In this document: in pieces, positions 1 through 11,914 of the stretch
How the letters are laid out: every line of letters starts with the position of its first letter
Numbering within the stretch: the stretch's first letter is position 1
Assembly (NCBI GenBank): GCA_951213105.1
Contig: OX578136.1
Coordinates: 151,300,678-151,364,677 of the forward strand
Length of the DNA stretch: 64,000 nt
Source of the DNA: Amaurobius ferox
Lineage: Eukaryota > Arthropoda > Arachnida > Araneae > Amaurobiidae
Direction: 5' to 3'
The notes under the pieces: generated by a model
Database searches by the model: none
What the model saw: only the letters and a program-made list of their open reading frames with translations
Told to the model about the DNA's origin: nothing
Program-made: the position numbers and the translations under genes

Positions 1-526
1 CCATATTTGATTTCCCTCTTTTCATGAATTTCTTATGTTTTCTTCAGCCTCAAAACAAAGATATTGAGAGGTCTGGGCCCCCTACTTGTGTGGTGTCCGG
101 TCACCCATGGGCGGTCATGCTCACACTTGATGAAAAATTTTGATGTGGACAGCACATAACGTTTACTACTTAATGCAAGTACTTTGCTTTTTTCAATGTG
201 AAAAAATGATAACCAATATCCTCGGCACATTGTTTTTTATATGTTAAAGAGCACACTGACATTTGGAGCTTTTCTGAATAACAGCATGTAAAATTATGTT
301 GAAATAGCAAATTAATATATTTTGCCAAATTAGTTTCCAAGTGCGCGACATTTATCGCCAAGTGTTACATATTTGAAGAAACTTACAATTGTTCATTTTT
401 ATGTAATTTTTCAGATGCATTTATTCGGAAAACGTGCATTATGGCTGTCGGTTTAGAATAAAAATATGAAGTATAAAATGATTTATTTATTTAACATTAT
501 TGAATGCCCTAATTTTTTTTTTAGAA
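1..526. other. AT-rich stretch, no gene seen
   Basis: Short open frames lack any recognisable domain. Nothing beyond simple AT-rich sequence is seen here. Confidence 0.6.
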
Positions 527-706
527 TTTTTTCATAAAATCATTCGAAAATTTGGGGATCTTCCAAGTGTTCGATCGCGTTTAAAATCAAAAGGATTCCA
601 GTATTCACGAATCGCAATAATCGCACCAAATAACGTTCGAAACGCGCTATTCGTACGTGAGATATCGTATCCACGGGAACACACACACACACACACACAC
701 ACTTAA
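527..706 (+). mobile_element. Family A/B element, 5'-truncated fragment
   Basis: This piece matches the 3' half of the full copy at 7976-8863: a stretch starting TTCATAAAATCATTCGAAAA, then a block about the bases just before a CA microsatellite (about 679-702), with the phrases GGATTCCAGTATTCACGAAT and GTGAGATATCGTATCCAC. The terminal hairpin is missing. It is a relic only. Confidence 0.65.
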
Positions 707-1018
707 TATATAATCCATTTTAATGAATTATTCAAAGGACATTGTAACATATTATAGAATTTGAAGGCATTTTATAAAATATTAGGAAATTAGTATTGCC
801 TTAAAAAAGGGAAAAAACGGATTCATTATTTAATATTATACTTATTTAAAATAAAATTTAAATATTTATTTCAGAAGTTGGTTAATTTGAATTGGTGTTA
901 TAAAAATAACTTTAGGTTTAAATTAATAACGCTTATCAGATAGATTTTAGAACTTAGCCGAATTATATAGATTTTTCTATACCACTCTGATGTTAAGTTA
1001 GGTTTGCCCAAGGATAGT

Positions 1019-1019
<1 letters not shown>

Positions 1020-1050
<31 letters not shown>
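1020..1050. repeat. (TA)n microsatellite
   Basis: About 15 TA units in a row. The minus-strand frame rich in I and Y across it is an artefact of the repeat. Confidence 0.95.
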
Positions 1051-1055
<5 letters not shown>

Positions 1056-1974
1056 TGTTATTAAATAATTGCATATTTGTGTTTTTTTTTAATTCCATTG
1101 GTTTAAAATAAATGTTTATAAATGATAAATAATGCATGAGCTTGGAGTAATATCTCCAGTGTTGTGACAAGTATCAATGAACCGGTTTTGTATTTCCCAA
1201 CGCACTTCAACACCGAATAGACAATGTCTGCTATGACAGCTAAACATCTGGCATTGTGTCGTAAGGTAAACTTGAACAACGTATTTAAGAACAAATAAAA
1301 TAATAAAACATTATTATTTTATTAAAAATAAACAGACTTTGACAAATTTTTTAGTTAGGGATTTTTTTTTTTTTTTTTTTTTCCTAGTTTGGAATTTCGT
1401 ATTTTACATTACATGTATTTTCCGTATCTCATACATTATTAGCGTACGTATTATTCCTTTTAAATTTGTAGTTCAAAATATTAAGTAACATTTTTTTCAT
1501 ACTCACATTACCGTCGTTAGCGAATTTTTTTTCCAAAGTTAGGATAGCGGTCTGTTGCATAACACAAACCCTTGATCCGTTCGGTTTTGCACATAGGCGC
1601 TCGTCAGTGCGGAAAAGCCGATAGCTGAGCAATGGCAGCAGGAAAACTTGCTATGTCGTAATATTGCGGACCTACAATTTCAGTTCTATCACCTAGCTGA
1701 CTTTAAATTTCTTAAATATTGAGCTCCGGCGCTTGTTAAATTGATGAATGTGTGGCAAATTTTGCTGCTGCCATTGCAGGGCTGCTTCATGCTGACTTCG
1801 CTTTTTAAGTGCGAAATGGCCCTTGCAATGCAATGGGACCGTGATTTTAACCGTTTATCTGCCAAAGTTCCAATTGAGAACATTGATAAAAAAATATTTC
1901 AATGAATTATTTTCGGATTTTGCGTAATAACTTATTTATTTCAATCAATACTCGAGTTTAACTGAAAGAAGAAA
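1051..1974. other. Non-coding stretch, no gene seen
   Basis: AT-rich with a T run near 1366-1382. The part from about 1500 to 1870 is slightly GC-richer and does not match other repeats in the window. No domain, RNA gene or element end was recognised. Confidence 0.55.
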
Positions 1975-2932
1975 TCTGATGTGGGCAGCATGTGACGTTT
2001 CCTGCAGACTTAAATTCATATTCTCTTTATTTCTTTAATAATTCATTAGATTGAGTTTAATTGCACCAAATAACACTAAATTTGCATTTTTAATTCAATT
2101 TTTGTTTTTATTTGGTAATTGGACATTTTTCCGATAACGGCCTAACAAAAATACAAGAAATCTCAAATATCTTGAGAAACGGTTAGTTCTAAAGTATAAT
2201 GGAGTGTGTTATATTCTTTTCCACGTCAAAAATTGCGTATAAAACAAGAATTTAATTGATACATTTCAGAATACGTAGTCTTTTTTTTTCTTTTAGATTT
2301 TGGCGATTTTTGCTGGCCATTTCGTAAAAAAAGGCAGGTTGTTATTTTCCGAATCATACCAAAATCTAATCAGCACCAAAGTGTCCCACAAGTAACTTAT
2401 CTACAAAATATTGTGGAATTTGGTCAATTAGTATTTTAGCTAGGGTGGATACATGAAATTTTTGCGGGCCATTTCGTAAAAAAAGGCAGGTGCTTCTTTT
2501 TCGAATCGTTACAAATTCTAATCAGCACCAGAGTATCCAACAAGTAACTTATTTACCAAATTTTGTGAAATTTGGTAAATTAGTATTTTAGATAGGGCGG
2601 ATAAATTAAATTTTTACGGGACATTTCGCAAAAAAAGGCGGGTTTTGTTTTTACGAATCGTACCAAAAACTAATCAGCACCAGGGTTACATCCAAGTGAC
2701 TTACCAACCAAATTTTATGAAATTCGTTCCATTAGTTTTCGAGTTAGAGTGGATACATACATTGCACAGACACACAGACAAACACACAGACACACACACG
2801 GACGTCACGCTAAAAATAGTTTTTCGTATTCTAGAGGTCTCGCAACGTGTAGATCCGTCGAAAACTCGAGTTGCGATTTTCGACATGATTCCAATACTTT
2901 CCCTATACATTACCATGTATTGCAGGAAAAGT
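1975..2932 (+). mobile_element. Full-length family B Helentron-like element
   Basis: Starts TCTGATGTGGGCAGCATGTG and ends in a hairpin at about 2896-2932 (ACTTTCCCTATACATTACC, then GTATTGCAGGAAAAGT). The 5' subterminal ACGTTTCCTGCAGA pairs imperfectly with the terminal TGCAGGAAAAGT. A CA-rich microsatellite lies near 2765-2802. Three internal tandem units of about 151 bp occupy 2308-2760. There is no coding capacity. Assignment to the rolling-circle class is by structure only: TC start, 3' hairpin, asymmetric inverted repeat and microsatellite. Confidence 0.6.
2308..2760 (+). repeat. Internal tandem repeat, 3 x about 151 bp
   Basis: Units begin at 2308, 2459 and 2611 with TTTTTGCGGGCCATTTCG or a close variant. 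Each unit continues through an AAAAAAAGGCAGGT block, then ATCAGCACCAGAGT, then a GGTGGATACAT or similar end. Units are diverged from one another, so the array is old. Other family B copies carry about two units. Confidence 0.85.
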
Positions 2933-3931
2933 AAAAAATAAAAAAAAGAAAGAAAAAAAACCGGATTAAATAAAATAAAATAATATAATATTATTAATAT
3001 AATAAAAATAATGATAATATATTTTTTATTGTAAATGGACGATTTTGAGCATTCTGATTTCTTTTTAATTTTTTGATGTGGGAACCATGTTAATTATTTA
3101 ATGACAATTTAGTAACTAGACTTATGAATGCGTAATTAAAATAAATTCCATCAATTTCAATTAAATTTTTAATTATTTCTTCTTTTTCTCAATAATTATA
3201 TTTTTCCTCTAACTGATTAGTAATGGACTATAAAATGCAAAAAAGTTTATAAAATTTTAACTATAACTAAATTCGGAGGGTGAACGGTTAAAATGTAAAA
3301 AAACACCATTTGCTACTCACATCGTGAACTGATAATGTAAAATGTTCCCATCTTTGAAAATAGATGGCGCTACCTATTCCATCTAAAGCAGCATTTCATT
3401 TTTAGCGGATAGCAAACACGACATCAGTCGACATGGAGAGCGTAATTGGCTTTATCAGCCATCGCATGATATTTATCTCAAACGGACGGTAGGCTAATGA
3501 CAGGGAAGCTTGCCAATTTACCGGCAGAAAAGTATATCGGTGTAATAAAAGGACGCAGGTCTTTAAAATCCGTGTCACATAATTACTTGTAATAGAAGGT
3601 TTTCCTTTTCTTTTCTATTATCATTAAAGACTCCGGTATCACAGGCGATCAGAGCAGTCGAAAAATAATCGTGTGATATCCAAATGGTGTTTGATTTGCA
3701 ATAAATCATTCCCCAATTAACAGTTGTATTTCTGTCTAGGAAATTGAAGTCTCTTTTCCAAATGGCATTGAGAAGGCGCCTTCTGTCTTACCTGTCGTAT
3801 GTTCGAACCAAAAAAATTAAATAAATTAAAATAAATAATAAATAAATAGATTTTAAAAGAGGAGATAATAAGCAGGATTTCAGCAATTTTTGTCAAAGAA
3901 ATTACGAAAGACAAAAAATAATTTGATTTGT
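2933..3931. other. AT-rich stretch, no gene seen
   Basis: Simple A-rich and AAT-rich sequence, then unremarkable DNA. No recognised repeat or coding domain. Confidence 0.55.
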
Positions 3932-3942
3932 CGGAAGAGTTG

Positions 3943-4299
3943 TTGTTGAGACCCAGACCGTTTGACCTACCAGAAAGGTGTTGAAGACCCAGACCGTCCG
4001 ACTCGTCCAAAGGACTAAGAGCAACTATTTGGACGGCCGGTACCAGAAAGGTGTAAGGTAACTAACTGCTTGGACTTCCGGGAAGTACCACCCAATTCAG
4101 ACCGGTACCCAGTGGGGGAGGTATCCACAGGGACGTACCCTCCTTCCCCTACCAACCTCTGGGAAGGACTTACGGATCCACATGTTTAACGTGATCGTAC
4201 TCAGCGTGAACACGGCGGCAGTTTTGGCAGTGGCTGGAATCGAACCCGGGCTTACCGAGTGCAATTCCCGCGCGCTAACCACTGGGCTACCGCGCCCGG
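3943..4299 (-). mobile_element. tRNA-derived SINE with 11-bp target duplication
   Basis: Read on the minus strand, the head begins GGGCGCGGTAGCCCAGTGG, an intact pol III A box. A B box GGTTCGATTCC follows, then the SINE body (GAGAGG-type motif, GGTCGGACGGTCTGGGTC) and a CAA tail. The target duplication CGGAAGAGTTG flanks it at 3932-3942 and 4300-4310 without mismatch. The tail region (about 3985-4038) holds a second, diverged tail fragment, so the 3' end is a composite. This copy has the best preserved promoter head in the window. Confidence 0.9.
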
Positions 4300-4529
4300 C
4301 GGAAGAGTTGTGTATTACTGCCATCAAAATATTTTAATAATATAAGAATGTTGCATCAATTGAGTCTTGATCACAACGTTAGTAAAAAAATCGTGTTTGA
4401 AGCAAAATTTGAACCACGTTGCTCGCCTGTCCAGTCGAAGATGGTCTTATCTTTAGATAAGATAAACTTCTACAAGGGTTAATATTACTATTATTTATTT
4501 TATGTGCAGTAGTGTACAATTTGTGCAGT

Positions 4530-4723
4530 ATGAAACTGGCAAATGGCATTATTTGCCTTTTGCCTGAAACTGCACAAATGGCATCATTTGCCATTTGCTT
4601 GAAACTGCACAAATGGCATCATTTGCCAATTTGTCATTTGCCTGAAACTGCACAAATGGCATCATTTGCCAGTTTGCTATTTGCCTGAAACTGCACAAAT
4701 GGCATCATTTGTACAGTGTGAAA
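4530..4723. repeat. Minisatellite, about 5 units of 34-43 bp
   Basis: Units begin with GAAACTG at 4532, 4566, 4601, 4644 and 4687. Each contains CACAAATGGCATCATTTGCC. Spacings of 34, 35, 43 and 43 bp suggest two unit lengths from one ancestral unit. It is not a CRISPR array: the spacers are themselves repeats and the genome is eukaryotic. Confidence 0.9.
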
Positions 4724-5842
4724 GCGGCTTATTATTATTATTATATTTTCAGTATTGCTGTTGTGGTTCAGCGGATATCTTTTCATAAGGATTAAATTTG
4801 CTTATTCTAATGGTCGTAATCCTCCAATCAAAATTGAAGAATACATGCTGAAATACTTTTCTTGTAAGTTAATTCTTTCTACTTGCTGAAAAGTGCGCAG
4901 TACGTTTTATACGTATAAATTAATGATCCATCATCATAAAGAAAGAGATCAATGACAAACACATATATTTGACATTTTTCTCTTTTAAATTTTTTACGCT
5001 TTACATACTGCGGTTCCATATTCATAAAATGCGGAGTAAAATGTTTGAACAAAATATTTTTGCTGGCGTTGAAAATAATTTTAGTAATATATACGCATTA
5101 CATTTTACTAGAGTTACGCATCATTAGATATCAATATTTGTTTATTTTTTAAAATAAATTATAGTAATTTAGTTAATTTTCAATATGTTATCTAAGCATT
5201 ATCTTTGTTCAAGGGCCACCAGTTGGATAATTCTGCATTAGAACTGAGATTTATTTCTTGGCCAGCATTTCTAAGGGAGAGCGTAAACTTCTCCCTCCGA
5301 GATGTAAAATTTAAAAGTTTTGCTTTTTATTTTATAATATTACTAAAATAGCCATAATTTGAACAACTGAAATGTCAGATTACGTATTGAGAAACAACCG
5401 AAACCTCCACTCCCCTACACATGGCTTGAAGAATTTTCATATCAAAATTCTGCAAGTATTTATAAATTTTTATTGTTCATAAAACATTTGGAGCGTTTTG
5501 TCTGCATGAATTTTCCTGTTTATATACCCCTTTTAATAATTGTAGGTGTGGCTTTCACTTTTCTATATAAGCCCTGCCCCCTATAAGAAATTAAACAAAT
5601 TGAACTTCCTGACAATTATGTTGAATTATAGTAAATAAAAATTATTTTAGAAAATATCGTGGATTTAATTGTGATTAACTGGGATATATATCCACAGTGT
5701 ATATGGTCACGCCCACATTTGTTCACTGCCATTATTCACATTCGCAATTTTTTGGAGGAAAATATTGTAAACATTGAAATATTGTTTATTTGCAGATTTT
5801 TATACAGAGTATGAAATTGCGAAAAATTAGAAGTGAAATATT
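4724..5842. other. AT-rich stretch, no gene seen
   Basis: No open frame above background, no RNA gene and no element end recognised. An isolated TATATAAG sits at 5564-5571 without any downstream gene. Confidence 0.55.
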
Positions 5843-6738
5843 ACTTTCCTTATATACATAATGTATAAGGAAAGTATTGTGACGGGGTCGAAAATTCGAG
5901 TTTTCGATTTGAGAGCACGTTTCAAGCATCCCTGATCACGAATCAAACATTTTTGAAGTGATGTCTGTGTGTGTGTGTGTGTCAGTGAGTCTGTGGAGAC
6001 GTTAATTTACGAACGAATGGACCGCTTCGAAGGAAATTTGGTACAAAAATCACAATCCGTAAACACTGGAAGCCAATTGTTTTTATACGCAATCGAATGT
6101 TCAGAACCCCCCCTAAATTTTTGACTGAAATTTTGAAAAAATCGTCAAAAAATCAAAACCGCTAATAAAGTTACGCAAATAGACATTTCTAATGTAATTT
6201 TTCATTAGAAAACGATTGACATAGATTTTAGAACGCTAACATGAACCGTTTTGGAGATATTGCACGTTTTTCAAAAAAATTATCAAAAAGTCATATAAAA
6301 TAAAATAAAAATATTTCCTATTGAGAAACATGTTCACTTTTCATATGTAATACCAAGCGATAAATTTGGAGACATCATTTTCGTGGAACTAGCACGTTCC
6401 ATTCAGGAAAAAAATACTTTGAGTAATACTTTTGTATTTAAACGCCAATAGTCATTTATCTGCTGTAAGAATAACTTATTTCTCCGTCCATAACTCTTTG
6501 CGAGATTTGGCGACGAATTTGGCTGAATGTTGCCAACTTGGCGACATTTTTAATTGTTGTCAAATTAACAAAAATCTCGCCAAATGGATAAAAATGACGC
6601 TAATTCAATGAAAATGAAGAAAATTCAATAACTTGGAAAGAATATAAGTATCTACTATAAGAATAACATTTTTTTTAACTGTAAAAGTAGTAAATTCATT
6701 GTATTATATAAGGAAAGTCATGTGTTGCCCACATCAGA
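5843..6738 (-). mobile_element. Full-length family A Helentron-like element
   Basis: On the minus strand it begins TCTGATGTGGGCAACACATG (at 6738) followed by ACTTTCCTTATATAAT. It ends at 5843 with the hairpin formed by ACTTTCCTTATATACATAAT and its complement. A GT microsatellite lies near 5964-5981. Over most of its length it matches the copies at 7976, 21419 and 54760. Non-coding. Confidence 0.7.
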
Positions 6739-7975
6739 TTTTTTGTTTTTGCATGTCGTCTATATACCAATAAAATTTTTAAATTATAATTTATATAAAA
6801 AATAATTTCAGCTCGCTTTAATTCATTTAGTATATAACTATAAATCATTTAGTATATAACTATAAAGATCTGCACCAAATGAGATAGCAAAACATTGAAA
6901 TAAACTGAACAAATAACTTCGAAGTATGCGCAGCAGACAGCAATGAATGATTGCTATGGTGAAATGTGTTGTGCGGTATAAAAATCCATAATGTAGGGTT
7001 GCTTTCGCCAATGTTAATTTAGAGCAATCTAGAGCTACTCCTATTTTGTAAAGAACTTTAACATATATACAACATATATTATATCCTTGCACTTCTGTAG
7101 ATCTGTCCAGTTGAGACCCGATCCGAGGGCTACATCCGGATTTAAAAAATTTTGTATTCCACGAATCCAACACGTTTTTAAATAAAATTATTTTAAACAA
7201 ATTTAATTATTTCAATTTTCTGCAGCTTTTTAATGAAGTTCCTACATAAATTAAAAACACTTAAGAGTGGCTTTTAACAGGGGCGCATTTACATGCTTTT
7301 AGTTGTAATTTATGTTCCTTATATATTTGTAAAATTTAATCGAACTCTTATTTAACTCTGTATTTATTTTATTCTAGCATATTAAAGCATCATGAACTAG
7401 TTCACAACGCAAAATGTAGTTCAAATAAAGATAAATGAGCATATATATTCATTGGATAGAGATCATTCACCACCATGGTTTAGGTGTATGTAACGGAAAT
7501 CTTCCTTCTCAGCTCTCTAATGTATACTACTTATTTAAAATTTGTTAATTCTTTACAGTGATAGTTTCACAACCTTTACATATTTCGGACTTAACAAAGC
7601 CGAATTTAAATATGAGCCAAAACGCATTTGAATTGGTTTGAAAAACTTCATTAAACATGAACGTTCTAACAGAATAATAATACCAGAATAAATGAACATA
7701 TTTTTAGGAAATTATTTGAATTTCTTTCTTCGGTACAACACGTTTAGACCTGAAAGTCTAAGCGCTAGACTATTTCGGACAAATGAAAATTGCTGAACAT
7801 CAGATCCTAATATAAGTATTCCTGCCTAGTGGGACAAAAGGTAAATACAACGAGAAAAATAGAAAAAAAGTGTGTGTGTGTGGTGGTGTGGGGGGGGGGG
7901 GGGGGGAAATATGCAAATGAGAAGCAAACACGAAAAATAAATGCAGAGAATCTAAACTCAAAGAAACAAAAAAAA
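6739..7975. other. AT-rich stretch with a GT/poly-G tract
   Basis: The only structured part is a GT run followed by an uninterrupted G run (about 7869-7906). Short minus-strand frames across it translate to H, T and P runs and are artefacts. No gene recognised. Confidence 0.6.
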
Positions 7976-8863
7976 TCATGTGATGTGGGTAGCACATGAC
8001 TTTCCTTATATAATGCAATGAATTTAATACTTTTACAGTTAAAAAAATGTTATTCTTATAGTAGATACTTGTATTCTTTCCAAGATATTGAATTTTCTTC
8101 AATTAGTCGTCATTTTCATTGATTTAGCGTCATTTTTATCCATTTGGCAAGATTTTTGTTAATTTGGCAACATTCCGATAATTCGTCACCAAAATCTCGC
8201 CAAGCGTTATGTATGGAGAAATAAGTTATTCTTACAGCGGATAAATGACTATTGGCGTTCAAATATAAAAGTATTATTTACAGTATCTTTTCTCGTGAAT
8301 GGAACGAGTTAGATCCACTAGAATGATGTCACCAAATTTATTGCATGATATTACATATGAAAAGTGAACATGTTTCTTAACAGTTAATATTTTATTAATT
8401 TATTGCAATTTCTGATAAATGTATTTGAAAAATGTGCAATATCAGAACGGTTCATGCTAGCGTTCTAAAGTTTATGCCAATTGTTTTCTAAGGAAAAATT
8501 ACATAAGAAATGTCTATTTGCGTAACCTTATTAAAGGTTTTGATTTTTTAATGATGTTTTCAAAATTTCACTCGAAAATTTAGGGGGGTTCTGAACATTC
8601 GATTGTGTTTTAAAACAATAGGCTTCCAGTATTCATGGATTGTGATTTTTGTATCAAATTTCATTCGAATCGCTCCATTCGTTCGTGAGATATCGTCTCC
8701 ACAGACTCACTGACACGTGACACACACACACACAGACATCACTTCAAAAATGTTCGTTTCGTGATCAGGGATGTTTTAAACTTGCTCTCCCGTCGAAAAC
8801 TCGAATTCGAATTTTCGACTCCGTCACAATACTTTCCTTATACATTATGTATATAAGGAAAGT
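7976..8863 (+). mobile_element. Full-length family A Helentron-like element
   Basis: The 5' end reads TGATGTGGGTAGCACATGAC then TTTCCTTATATAATGCAATG. The 3' end is the hairpin at 8831-8863, a 12-bp perfect stem ACTTTCCTTATA with TATAAGGAAAGT. A short CA microsatellite sits just inside the 3' end (about 8718-8735). It lies in the opposite orientation to the copy at 5843-6738. Confidence 0.7.
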
Positions 8864-9676
8864 AAAAAAATAGATATGGTCATAATATACCTCGAAGAAA
8901 TATGGAATTATTGACGAATCCTTAACTAGTTTATTGGAATTAAGAAAAAATTATAAGTGTTATCCATAAATTCAGACTCATTCTGGCATCTTGAGATATC
9001 ACCTACCATTCCCAGAGAATAAATCGTAACAATATGGTTGCTGTTTATTTACATGGCGCGGTTAAAGTTGTTTCACACCAGAAGAAAAAAAAAACACATC
9101 AAGGATTCTGGCTTGTGTAACTTCATGGTGCATTTTCCCACAAGCTCTCTGACAGAAATCAAGTGCGGTCTAATCACATTTCTATGTATCTGCAGATGTT
9201 CCGAAGGGATAACCTAAAATTTGTGGATTTTTTTAAACGTTACGATTATGTAATTTTCGTAACAAATGAAGCACGGGCCTTTTGGCTATCTAAGATGTTA
9301 ATAACAGACCTGTCTGTTGAGGAGATGATTACGACACATCTAACAATCTTTTTCGTTGCAGTCCAACGTTAAGAAATTTGGGTGGTTAGAGGAGAGGGAA
9401 AAAAAACCCAGTGACAGACGAATATGGCCATAAATAGAATTGCAGTAAACTTTCGATATAACGTTACCTCTTGGTATTGAAGTTTTCTGGCGTAATAAGG
9501 GGAATAACGAATTTATTTGAGTTATATCAGCAAAACTTATAGTAATAGGGAAAGAGGAGAACTTTAGGACGGTTTTCATTCTAATTGTTTTTTCTATTGT
9601 TTGAATTCTTACAGGAATTGTAATACATTTTTCATTTTCCCTACAATATTTAGAAGATGTAAAGGGAAGGAATTAT
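8864..9676. other. Non-coding stretch, no gene seen
   Basis: A 69-codon plus-strand frame at 9163-9372 has no recognisable domain and no supporting context. Nothing else stands out. Confidence 0.5.
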
Positions 9677-9690
9677 ACATGACTGGGTCA

Positions 9691-10117
9691 GGGCGCGGTA
9701 GTCCAGTGGTTAGCGTGCGGGAATTGTACTCGGTAGGGCTGGCTTCGATTCCCTCCGCTGCCAAAACTGCCGCCGTGTTCACGCGGAGTACGATCACGTT
9801 GACTTCTGCCCTTTGGTAGCCTCCATAAAAGTGAAGCTGCATATTCTTCCCTTCGCCATGGGACCAGGGGTCTAGTGGACGTAGTGCTATGCGCTCTTCA
9901 CCACAGGGGATAAGTCACAACACACAACAACGATCGCGTTAAACATGTAGGTCCGTAAGTCCTTCCGAGAGGTTGGTGGTAGGAGAAGGAGGGTACGGTC
10001 CCTGTGGATGTCTCCCTCACTGAGTTCCGGTCTAAATTGGGTGGCTCTTCCCTGTCATCCAAACAGTTACCTTGCACCTTTCTGGTAGGTCGGACGGTCT
10101 GGGTCTCAACAACAGCA
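9691..10117 (+). mobile_element. tRNA-derived SINE carrying a nested SINE fragment
   Basis: The head starts GGGCGCGGTAGTCCAGTGG (A box), then CTTCGATTCCC (B box), body and CAA tail. The target duplication ACATGACTGGGTCA (9677-9690) recurs with one mismatch at 10118-10131. The body is split at 9800 by a 130-bp 5'-truncated fragment of another SINE type, and resumes at 9931. Confidence 0.88.
9801..9930 (+). mobile_element. 5'-truncated SINE fragment nested in the 9691 SINE
   Basis: Flanked by CGATCACGTT (9791-9800) and CGATCGCGTT (9931-9940), a 10-bp target duplication with one difference. It ends GGGATAAGTCACAACACACAACAA, split here as GGGATAAGTCACAAC plus a CAA-rich tail. The same tail ends the SINE at 52017-52373, so this is a second SINE tail type inserted by target-primed reverse transcription. 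Confidence 0.8.
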
Positions 10118-10269
10118 ACATGATTGGGTCAAAAACAAACTTCCGTTTTTGACAGAGTTATATGTTTTGGGCATCGTTGAATACGATCAACTATTTTTCA
10201 ATGATGTCTCTGAGTCTGTCGGCGATATATCTCTGGGACAAATTTAGAAAAGCTCATTAACGTCAGAAA

Positions 10270-11172
10270 CTTATCAATGTGCGAGCAGACCAAGGGAAGA
10301 CGCTCAGTTCTTCAATTTGCTTCTTGAAAATAAAAGCAGTGGTACAGGCCCATCCAGACGTACGTCAGCACTCTTTGATCGACGAATTCGAAGACATGCG
10401 GTGGCGGCCCCACAAATGACGACTGTCGACAATCTGCAGAATTTATAGGGTACATTGGACGTTCCAATATCAGCGAGAACAGTTTCTCCGCGATTGACCG
10501 AAATCGGCTTGCACTCAAACGTTCCGTTACGAAGACTGCCATTGGCAAGACACCGACGTGAGATATTACAATGGTGTCAGGCCTGAGCCTCTTGGACGAC
10601 TGAATGGGACAAGATAGTAGTATTCAGCGACGAGTCTCGGTTCTGTTTGTCGAATGACAGTCGCCGTGTGAGAGTCTGGAGACGACGTGGAAACAGATCC
10701 AATCCTGCTGCGACTGTTGAACGCCATTTTGCTCGACAACGTGGCATCATGGTTTGGGGTTCCATCGGCTTAGATAGCCGGTCACCTCTGGTTTGTATTA
10801 GAGGCACAATGGCGGCACGAAGATATGGGGATTAGGTGCTGCGGTCTACCTTCAGCGGTTGTAAAATGCTGTTTTCCAGCAAGATAACCCGTGGCAGCAC
10901 ACGGCAACCATCAGCAGACAAGCTTTGCATGGTATCCAGGTCCTTCCTTGACATCCGCTGTCTTCAGACCTCTCACCCATCGAGCATGTATTGAACGTGA
11001 TTGGCCGTTGTTTGATTGCCTGCCCCCGCCTCAAACAGAGGACGATTTGTAGAGGATAGTTGAAGGCATGTGGTTATCGATCCTTTAGGAAACTATCCGT
11101 ACGCTCATTACATCTGTTCCTGGAAGTGTTGTTGCTTGTATCGCCGCAAGAGACGGTCCTACTACCTACTGA
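10270..11172 (+). pseudogene. Tc1-type transposase relic, broken
   Basis: Translation in shifting frames gives the order expected of a Tc1 transposase: a helix-turn-helix remnant, HRREILQWCQA, the first catalytic Asp in FSDESRF (codon 10629-10631), RVRVWRRRG, GIMVWGSIGLDSRSPLV, the second Asp in FQQDNPWQHTA (codon 10883-10885), the Glu in DLSPIEHV (codon 10982-10984), and a C-terminus ending AARDGPTTY then TGA at 11170-11172. At least two in-frame stops and one frameshift between the first and second Asp break it. Asp2 and Glu are in frame with 32 residues between them. Terminal inverted repeats were not found. It presumably encoded a DNA transposase and is now inactive. Confidence 0.88.
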
Positions 11173-11914
11173 TCACCCTGTTTATGCCATTGTTGTATTG
11201 CATTATCCTTCTGGAATTAACATCACTTATATATGCCATCTCTGTCTGTGTGTCCATTAACATCACACTCTATTTGCTCTTTCATGGTGTTGCATTTTCT
11301 CTCTCGGGTAGAGTATAATAAATGATTAGTATTTAGGGCTGTAAAAATGAATACTGTCAGAATTGATAATTATAATGCTCGTCAAAATTATGTTGCAACT
11401 TTTTTAAGAGTTTTTATTTTGTTTAACAAAGTAAGTAGAAGTAGACGACCGGTTCACCAACAGTTGCGGCGCAATCCGTCTCTGCTTCTCCTCCACAGAC
11501 GATCATCTCGGATTTTTGTAGAAGTGCAGAGGGAATAATTTTGGGAATTTATTAATTCTTTTTCGTTTTAATTTTGGATAAAATTTTTCGAGCGTATTTT
11601 TATGACTTTGAAAATTCTGTTTTTTATAAATGATACCTTCACTCTCGGCACTTTATGTTCTGAAGACTTAGTTTATGCAAATTTATATTAACTCTTAGTG
11701 AATATTTTGGTAGAGGATCGAATTAGTAAACTCACGACCTTTTAAATCCCATTAAGTAGTATACGTAGTTAAATCAAGCACTTCTCCAGAGGAGGAATGT
11801 TCATATCCCATCAGTACATCCTGTGTCTTGCACAAACATATTTTTATTGCATGCACAGACATGATACCACAGTGTAGAAAACAGTTAAAACATCCATTCA
11901 AAGGATCCATATTG
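11173..11914. other. Non-coding stretch, no gene seen
   Basis: Short plus-strand frames at 11060-11538 are out-of-frame shadows of the relic or lack domains. No recognised repeat. Confidence 0.5.

Noticed and set aside
4228..4299. Functional tRNA gene
   Set aside because: A and B boxes are intact, but the arms do not close a cloverleaf and the sequence continues into a SINE with target duplications. The same holds for the other SINE heads.
4530..4723. CRISPR array
   Set aside because: The units are contiguous variants of one sequence, not conserved repeats with unique spacers, and the DNA is eukaryotic.
5564..5571. TATA box
   Set aside because: TATATAAG is expected by chance in DNA this AT-rich and no gene follows.
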